Positions 62,061-64,000 of a stretch of 64,000 nt of DNA are shown piece by piece. The notes beneath the pieces are model-generated. The model was not told the origin of the DNA, ran no database searches, and was given only the letters and a program-made list of their open reading frames with translations. Numbering within the stretch: the stretch's first letter is position 1; every line of letters starts with the position of its first letter. The stretch comes from Planococcus citreus (GTDB lineage: Bacteria > Bacillota > Bacilli > Bacillales_A > Planococcaceae), in assembly GCF_003664125.1 (NCBI RefSeq), contig NZ_RCCP01000003.1:124001-188000 (forward strand), given 5' to 3'. A program made the translations under genes and the position numbers.

Positions 62061-64000
62061 GTGCCGATTTTATATAACGACGCCACACGTGAGTTTCATC
62101 TGCAAACCGAGAAGACCAGCTATATTTTCAGCATCTTGAAAAATGAACAGCTCGGCCAGCTGTATTACGGCAAGAAACTGCGTCACCGGGAATCGTTCGA
62201 GCGCTTGTTTCATATCGAGGAAATGCCGAATACCGCTTGCGTTTACGAAGGCGATTTGGTGTTTTCACTCGATATTCTCAAGCAGGAATATCCGGCATAC
62301 GGAACGACGGATTTTCGCGAGCCTGCGTATCAAGTTCTGCAACAAGGCGGCAGCCGTATCACAAACTTCGTCTATCAAAATCACACCATCCATCAAGGGA
62401 AAAACAAGCTCGCTGGCTTGCCCGCGACATATGTCGAGCAAGACGAAGAAGCTACCGCCTTGGAGATTTCTTTGTACGACGAAGCGATCGATGTGGAAAT
62501 CCAGCTGTCCTATAGCGTCTTTGAACAACTGAACGCCATCACTCGCTCTGCCCGTTTTATTAATCACGGCCAAAGAGACGTCAATTTGACGAGAGCAATG
62601 AGTGCGAGCATCGATTTGCCGGATTCGGATTTCGAGATGGTGCAGTTGTCGGGCGCGTGGGTCAGGGAGCGACATGTCCACAACCGCAAATTGGTGCCAG
62701 GCCTTCAAAGCATCAGCAGCACAAGAGGCACAAGCAGCGCCCATCAAAATCCATTTTTGGCATTGAAGCGCCCGTCGACTACCGAGCATCACGGCGAAGT
62801 GTACGGCGTGAGTTTGGTGTACAGCGGCAATTTCCTGGCTCAAGTCGAAGTCGACCATTATGATGTGACGCGATTGATGATCGGCATCAACCCATTTGAT
62901 TTTAATTGGCTGTTGGAAAGCGGCGAAAGTTTCCAGGCACCGGAAGTGGTCATGGTCTATTCGCCGGATGGCTTGAACGATATGAGCCAGACCTATCATA
63001 AGCTTTACCGAAACCGCTTGGCGCGCGGAACATGGCGCGACCGGGAACGCCCGGTATTGATCAACAATTGGGAAGCGACGTATTTTGATTTCGATGAAAC
63101 AAAAATTTTGGAACTCGCGAAGTCTTCCAAGGAATTGGGCGTGGAGCTGTTCGTCCTAGATGACGGCTGGTTCGGCAAGCGCGATGCGGACACGTCATCT
63201 CTCGGCGATTGGTTTGAAGACAAGCGCAAATTGCCGAGCGGCATCAGCCAATTGGCGAAAAATATTGCCGATTTGGGAATGAAATTCGGTTTGTGGTTCG
63301 AACCGGAAATGGTGTCGAAAGTGAGCGAATTGTACAATGCGCATCCGGACTGGATCCTTCATGTGCCGAATCGCAAAAGCTCGCATGGCCGCAATCAACT
63401 TGTGTTGGATTTCTCCCGCCAGGAAGTGGTGGATTATATCCACGGCTTGGTAGCTGGCGTACTGCGTGATGCGCCGATTTCCTATGTGAAATGGGATATG
63501 AACCGCTATATGACAGAAGTGGGCTCGTTAGAATTGCCGGCAAACCGCCAGCGGGAAGTGGTCCACCGCTATATCCTTGGCGTGTATTCTTTGTACGAAC
63601 GATTGACTTCGGAATTTCCGGATGTCTTGTTCGAATCCTGTGCAGGAGGCGGCAGCCGCTTCGACCCAGGAATGCTCTACTACGCGCCGCAAGGGTGGAC
63701 GAGTGATGACACCGATGCGGTCGAGCGCTTGAAGATCCAATACGGCACGTCGATGGTCTATCCGATCAGTTCGATGGGCGCGCATGTCTCAGCAGTGCCG
63801 AATCATCAAGTGGGACGCATCACGAGCCTGAAGACGCGTGCGGATGTCGCGTATTTCGGCGCATTCGGCTACGAACTCGATGTCACGAAGATGAACGATG
63901 ATGACAAAGCCATCGTTGCCGAGCAAATCGCTTTCTATAAAAAAAACCGTTCGCTCATCCAACAAGGGCAATTTTATCGGCTTGCCAGCCCATTTGCAGA
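62061..64000 (+). CDS. GH36 alpha-galactosidase, C-terminus cut by window edge
   Basis: The visible 646 residues belong to family GH36 and hydrolyse terminal alpha-1,6-galactose from melibiose, raffinose and stachyose. The start is GTG at 62061 behind TAGGAGGTAAATT. The N-terminal beta-sandwich spans about 1-320, then the TIM barrel: LDDGWFGKRDAD, VKWDMNRYMTE with nucleophile Asp479, ESCAGGGSRFDPGM, and TSDDTDAVERL with acid/base Asp549. No signal peptide, so it acts on sugars brought in by the ABC importer. About 85-100 residues should be missing. The frame is open to the end of the window. Confidence 0.93.
   Translation, partial: MPILYNDATREFHLQTEKTSYIFSILKNEQLGQLYYGKKLRHRESFERLFHIEEMPNTACVYEGDLVFSLDILKQEYPAYGTTDFREPAYQVLQQGGSRITNFVYQNHTIHQGKNKLAGLPATYVEQDEEATALEISLYDEAIDVEIQLSYSVFEQLNAITRSARFINHGQRDVNLTRAMSASIDLPDSDFEMVQLSGAWVRERHVHNRKLVPGLQSISSTRGTSSAHQNPFLALKRPSTTEHHGEVYGVSLVYSGNFLAQVEVDHYDVTRLMIGINPFDFNWLLESGESFQAPEVVMVYSPDGLNDMSQTYHKLYRNRLARGTWRDRERPVLINNWEATYFDFDETKILELAKSSKELGVELFVLDDGWFGKRDADTSSLGDWFEDKRKLPSGISQLAKNIADLGMKFGLWFEPEMVSKVSELYNAHPDWILHVPNRKSSHGRNQLVLDFSRQEVVDYIHGLVAGVLRDAPISYVKWDMNRYMTEVGSLELPANRQREVVHRYILGVYSLYERLTSEFPDVLFESCAGGGSRFDPGMLYYAPQGWTSDDTDAVERLKIQYGTSMVYPISSMGAHVSAVPNHQVGRITSLKTRADVAYFGAFGYELDVTKMNDDDKAIVAEQIAFYKKNRSLIQQGQFYRLASPFA

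Overview
The window reads as chromosomal DNA of a low-to-mid GC Gram-positive of the order Bacillales, most likely a Planococcaceae member (Planococcus/Planomicrobium type). Evidence: strong AGGAGG-type ribosome binding sites, YfkAB, YfiT/BstA bacillithiol-type transferase, glcT-ptsG and glpF-glpK in Bacillus-like arrangement with antiterminator leaders, cre-like boxes and a YesM/YesN-type two-component pair. The genus is inferred from gene content, not from a marker gene. I saw no rRNA, tRNA, CRISPR array, phage module or transposase.

Layout. 1-5.4 kb: radical SAM YfkAB (cut by the window start), FAD monooxygenase, SDR, Na/Ca exchanger. 5.7-11.2 kb: an unrecognised small protein, then a run of two different glycosyltransferases and an NCS2 nucleobase permease. 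11.5-16.9 kb: SWIM zinc-finger protein, membrane-anchored coiled-coil protein, and a TetR regulator divergent from a DsbA-like/YdhR-like pair across a 24-bp palindrome. 17-27 kb: amidase, secreted M14 peptidase, aldo/keto reductase, peptidoglycan-binding protein, VOC protein, MFS exporter with its TetR repressor and three matching operators, PPP-type phosphatase. 27-36 kb: CPBP protease, unrecognised membrane proteins, BstA-type transferase, FUSC transporter, UvrA paralogue, TspO-like protein. 36-42.6 kb: DJ-1/PfpI protein, glpFK behind a GlpP-type terminator leader, macro-domain protein plus VWA protein, and an AT-rich orphan GIY-YIG gene. 42.7-54.5 kb: cstA, Gfo/Idh oxidoreductase, EEP nuclease-fold protein, ptsG and glcT with an RNA leader, MDR oxidoreductase, SH3b/VanY peptidase, adenine deaminase. 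54.9-64 kb: an alpha-galactoside locus (response regulator, histidine kinase, lipoprotein, two permeases, GH36 alpha-galactosidase running off the end).

The most striking unexplained signal is a dispersed intergenic repeat. A 22-bp core (GTCCCTGTG-N4-ACACAATTC, allowing variants) occurs about 30 times in 64 kb, mostly as direct pairs. Ten pairs have their start-to-start distance fixed at 65 bp (one at 66), three longer pairs are 87-97 bp apart, and four copies are solo. Many sit between a stop codon and an intrinsic terminator; one supplies the C-terminal codons of adenine deaminase. A second family, a 263-bp imperfect palindrome with a half copy elsewhere, lies inside the alpha-galactoside locus.

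Metabolically the window is rich in carbon-source control: glucose PTS under GlcT antitermination, glycerol uptake under GlpP-type antitermination plus a cre-like box, and alpha-galactoside uptake under a YesNM-type system plus a cre-like box. The rest is detoxification and stress functions (MFS, FUSC, UvrA-like, AKR, VOC, DJ-1, BstA) under local TetR control.
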